Both the position numbers and the translations under genes were made by a program. The notes below the pieces were generated by a model that had not been told where the DNA came from, made no database searches, and saw nothing but the letters and a program-made list of their open reading frames with translations. A stretch of DNA of 8,868 bases from Lachnospiraceae bacterium (GTDB lineage Bacteria; Bacillota; Clostridia; Lachnospirales; Lachnospiraceae), in the NCBI GenBank assembly GCA_017473665.1, contig JAFUKK010000056.1, positions 1 to 8,868 on the forward strand. Reading direction: 5' to 3'. Of this stretch, positions 6,437-8,868 are shown one piece after another (the stretch's first letter is position 1; the number at the start of each line of letters is the position of its first letter).

Positions 6437-7531
6437 ATGAAAGTGGGCAAGGTATCCGAAAGCGTATTAAAGCGCTCCGTGTTAAAACCCATTAGGAAAA
6501 GAAGAAAAGAAATGTTAAGTGGCACAGGTGTAGGGGGAGACTGTGCCATTTTTGCGCTTTCTTCCGGAGAGGCCATCGTTACCTGTATGCAGGAGGGACG
6601 GTTAATGTTGCCGGAATATTCCGGAAGGTTGGGCAATAGGGCAGAGGTGAATCCGGTTCCGGTGACCATCCCCGGACAGGAAGAGGTCAAAAGGGTTGGG
6701 GAGGAGCAGCCGGACAGAACACCGGCCAAGACTTTGGAACAATTGGTGGTAAAAACCATGAATAATCTGGCGGTATCGGGAGCAGAGGCTGTGGGTATCC
6801 AATTGACCCTGTTGCTACCTACCCATATGGAGGAGCCGGATATTAAATCTATTATGCAGGAAGCAGAGGTTCTTGCAGAAAAATATGAAATACAGATTAT
6901 GGGAGGTCAGACCCGGATTACGGAGCTGCTTAGTGATGTGATGGTGGTGTTGACCGGTTATGGTAAGGTGTCTGTTGACCGGGTACCGCTGTCGGGAGTG
7001 AAGTCCGGTATGGACATTGTGGTGAGCAAATGGATTGGACTGGAAGGCACCTTCATGCTGGCCCGGGAGCACCGGGAGAGTTTGTTGTCCCGTTACCCTG
7101 CTTATTTGGTAGAGGAAGCAGAGAGCTTTCACAAGTATCTGTCCGTAGGGGCGGAGGCCCGGGTGGCCATGGTGCAGGGCGTAGCGGCCATGCATGATGC
7201 TTCAGAGGGTGGCATTTTTGCTGCATTATGGGAGCTGGCAGAGGCAGCAGGGGTAGGTATGACAGTGGATATGAAAGCACTTCCTTTGCGTCAGGAGACA
7301 GTGGAGGTGTGTGAGCATTGCAACCGTAATCCTTATGAATTATTGTCAGGGGGCAGTCTGGTGATGGCAGCATCTGATGGACAGGCCTTGGTAGAGGCCT
7401 TGGAAACGGCCGGAATTCCGGCTACCCTAGTGGGTCATACCACAGACACTAAGGACCGGATACTATTAAATGGTGAGGAGGTCCGCTACATGGACCGGCC
7501 CCGGACGGATGAAATTTATAAGTGTGTATAG
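6437..7531 (+). CDS. AIR-synthase/HypE-like protein with degenerate N-terminal half
   Basis: A 364-residue cytoplasmic member of the PurM/HypE/SelD ATP-binding superfamily, of the stand-alone type often annotated as AIR synthase-related or hydrogenase maturation factor. The start MKVGKVSESVLKRSVLK is a familiar N-terminus for the group, despite a weak ribosome site (AAAGGA 12 bases away). The C-terminal half is well kept: KWIGLEGT (198-205), HDASEGGIFAALWELAEA (253-270) and NPYELLSGGS (298-307). The N-terminal half is not. The usual TDPIT-type acidic motif after GGDCA (33-37) is absent and about 40 extra residues, rich in Pro, Glu and Arg, occupy roughly 51-100; the common NDLA is NNLA (109-112), and GGHTE is GGQTR (156-160). 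ATP binding may therefore be altered. There is no hydrogenase gene nearby. It lies 20 bases after VanW and 15 before the Lrp-type regulator. Substrate unknown. Confidence 0.85.
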   Translation: MKVGKVSESVLKRSVLKPIRKRRKEMLSGTGVGGDCAIFALSSGEAIVTCMQEGRLMLPEYSGRLGNRAEVNPVPVTIPGQEEVKRVGEEQPDRTPAKTLEQLVVKTMNNLAVSGAEAVGIQLTLLLPTHMEEPDIKSIMQEAEVLAEKYEIQIMGGQTRITELLSDVMVVLTGYGKVSVDRVPLSGVKSGMDIVVSKWIGLEGTFMLAREHRESLLSRYPAYLVEEAESFHKYLSVGAEARVAMVQGVAAMHDASEGGIFAALWELAEAAGVGMTVDMKALPLRQETVEVCEHCNRNPYELLSGGSLVMAASDGQALVEALETAGIPATLVGHTTDTKDRILLNGEEVRYMDRPRTDEIYKCV

Positions 7532-7546
7532 AAAGGCAGGCAGGAT

Positions 7547-8029
7547 ATGAGAGAAGAATTGCTTACGATTATTGAGAAAAACAGCCGTATAGGTTTGCAG
7601 GAACTGGCTGCAATGCTGGGGCAGGATGAGCTAGCGGTAGCCAATGAGTTGGCAGCCATGGAAGCAGAGGGTATTATCTGTGGATATCATACCATGATTA
7701 ATTGGGAGAAGACCTCCATAGAGAAGGTAACTGCGCTTATTGAGGTCCGGGTGACTCCCCAGAGAGGTGAGGGCTTTGACCACATTGCAGAGCGCATTTA
7801 CAAATATCCCGAGGTGGATAGTGTTTACCTGATTTCCGGGGGCTATGATTTGATGCTCATTCTGGAGGGCAAGTCCCTGCGGGATGTGTCTAATTTTGTA
7901 TCGGACAAGCTGTCCACCCTGGAGGCTGTGCTTAGTACCGCTACCCATTTCATTTTGAAGAAATACAAGGACCACGGCACTATCATGGGACAGAAAAAAG
8001 AAGATGAAAGAGAGATGTTTACCCTATGA
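7547..8029 (+). CDS. Lrp/AsnC-family transcriptional regulator
   Basis: A 160-residue DNA-binding regulator of the leucine-responsive family. Residues about 3-50 form the winged helix-turn-helix (NSRIGLQELAAMLG as the first helices, AVANELAAMEAEGII as the recognition helix and wing). Residues about 60-140 form the RAM ligand-binding/oligomerisation domain, including VDSVYLISGGYDLMLILEG, where family members bind amino acids between subunits. The C-terminal KKEDEREMFTL tail is charged. Members assemble as dimers to octamers and sense amino acids. The gene has an AGGCAGGCAGGA ribosome site and its stop overlaps the aminotransferase start as ATGA. It probably controls its own operon according to the aminotransferase's amino acid, but no operator can be pointed to. 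Length is typical and no frame damage is seen. Confidence 0.93.
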   Translation: MREELLTIIEKNSRIGLQELAAMLGQDELAVANELAAMEAEGIICGYHTMINWEKTSIEKVTALIEVRVTPQRGEGFDHIAERIYKYPEVDSVYLISGGYDLMLILEGKSLRDVSNFVSDKLSTLEAVLSTATHFILKKYKDHGTIMGQKKEDEREMFTL

Positions 8030-8868
8030 GAAATCCTTTGGCAGATAAAGTAGTTGACATAAAGCCCTCGGGCATCCGTAAATTTTTTGATATTGTGGCA
8101 GAGATGCCCGATGCCATTTCTCTGGGTGTGGGCGAGCCGGATTTTGATACTCCCTGGCATGTAAGAGATGAGGGTATTTATTCCCTGGAGAGAGGCAAGA
8201 CCTTCTATACCTCCAATGCAGGCCTAAAGGAGCTACGCCAGGAGATTTGTAATTATTTGAAGAGAAGAATGGATGTACAATATGACTGGGCGGGAGAGGT
8301 GTTGATTACCGTAGGCGGTTCTGAGGCTATAGATATAGGGCTGCGGGCTATGATAAATCCCGGGGATGAGGTGTTGATACCCCAGCCCAGCTATGTATCC
8401 TATGAACCCTGTGCCATATTGGCAGGTGCCACTCCTGTGATTATTGATTTGAAGGCAGAGAATGAATTTCGCCTCACTGCTCAGGAACTGGAGGAGGCTA
8501 TCACAGAGAAGACCAAGCTATTGATATTGCCTTTCCCTAATAATCCCACCGGTGCCATTATGGAACGAAAGGACCTGGAGGCAATTGCAGAGGTCATTAT
8601 CAAGCATGATATTTATGTTATGAGTGATGAAATCTATGCAGAGCTGAGCTACAAGGACCAGCATGTGTCCATTGCCAGCTTGCCCGGTATGAAGGAACGT
8701 ACTATTCTCATCAATGGTTTCTCCAAGGCCTATGCCATGACCGGGTGGAGACTGGGTTATGCCTGCGGTCCCAAGGAAATCATTCAGCAGATGACCAAGA
8801 TTCACCAGTTTGCCATTATGTGTGCTCCCACCACCAGCCAGTATGCGGCAGTGGAGGCGTTAAAGAAC
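8026..8868 (+). CDS. PLP-dependent class I/II aminotransferase, 3'-truncated by the window edge
   Basis: The first 281 residues of a fold-type I transaminase that usually has about 390. It swaps an amino group between an amino acid and a 2-oxo acid. The visible part holds GIRKFFDIV (16-24), GEPDFDTP (36-43), PNNPTGAI with the cofactor-contacting Asn at 173, SDEIYAEL with D201 and Y204, and SKAYAMTGWRLGY with the pyridoxal-binding K234 and R242. The closest remembered relatives are the PatA-like enzymes of Bacillus (N-acetyl-LL-diaminopimelate aminotransferase) and broad aspartate/aromatic transaminases; substrate cannot be fixed from this. The ATG lies in the last codons of the Lrp-type gene (ATGA overlap), so translation is likely coupled and the pair is probably co-regulated. 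No stop is reached before the window ends. Confidence 0.94.
   Translation, partial: MRNPLADKVVDIKPSGIRKFFDIVAEMPDAISLGVGEPDFDTPWHVRDEGIYSLERGKTFYTSNAGLKELRQEICNYLKRRMDVQYDWAGEVLITVGGSEAIDIGLRAMINPGDEVLIPQPSYVSYEPCAILAGATPVIIDLKAENEFRLTAQELEEAITEKTKLLILPFPNNPTGAIMERKDLEAIAEVIIKHDIYVMSDEIYAELSYKDQHVSIASLPGMKERTILINGFSKAYAMTGWRLGYACGPKEIIQQMTKIHQFAIMCAPTTSQYAAVEALKN

Noticed and set aside
1..8868. Mobile element, phage, defence or CRISPR system
   Set aside because: No transposase, integrase, terminal repeats, spacer arrays or known defence domains were seen on either strand.

Overview
The window is a densely packed stretch of bacterial chromosome. It holds eight genes in one direction plus a further partial gene at its left edge, and one gene in the opposite direction. 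Moderate GC, ATGA start/stop overlaps, purine-rich ribosome binding sites and the set of proteins point to a Clostridia-type Firmicute, most likely a gut Lachnospiraceae (inference from protein flavour, not from a database search). There is no sign of phage, plasmid, transposon, CRISPR array, rRNA or tRNA. The longest gap between genes is only 57 bases (4760-4816), so no stretch over 300 bases lacks a gene.

Left block (1-4185, + strand): the 3' three-quarters of a galactokinase, then a B12-binding-type radical SAM protein with a DUF4080-like tail, endonuclease III (start overlaps the previous stop as ATGA), and a DEDDh 3'-5' exonuclease. Spacing suggests one transcript linking sugar entry, an uncharacterised radical SAM enzyme and two DNA-maintenance nucleases.

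Middle (4142-4921): a membrane-anchored, TPR-like protein of unknown function lies on the - strand. Its 3' end overlaps the exonuclease gene tail-to-tail by 44 bases. Its 5' end lies against a good sigma-A-type promoter (TTGCAA, 17 bases, TATAAT at 4738-4766) that faces right. That promoter first reads a 34-residue single-pass membrane peptide, too short for most gene callers.

Right block (4817-8868, + strand): the small membrane peptide, a secreted VanW-family protein, an AIR-synthase/HypE-like protein with a degenerate N-terminal half, an Lrp/AsnC-family regulator and a PLP aminotransferase that runs off the right edge. The regulator and aminotransferase are coupled by another ATGA overlap, which suggests amino-acid-responsive control of the transaminase. 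The envelope genes around 4142-6416 may form a functional group, but this rests on position only.

Most of the window is ordinary core genome. The points most worth a second look are the unusual AIR-synthase relative, the overlooked 34-residue peptide and the coupling of the DUF4080 radical SAM gene to endonuclease III.
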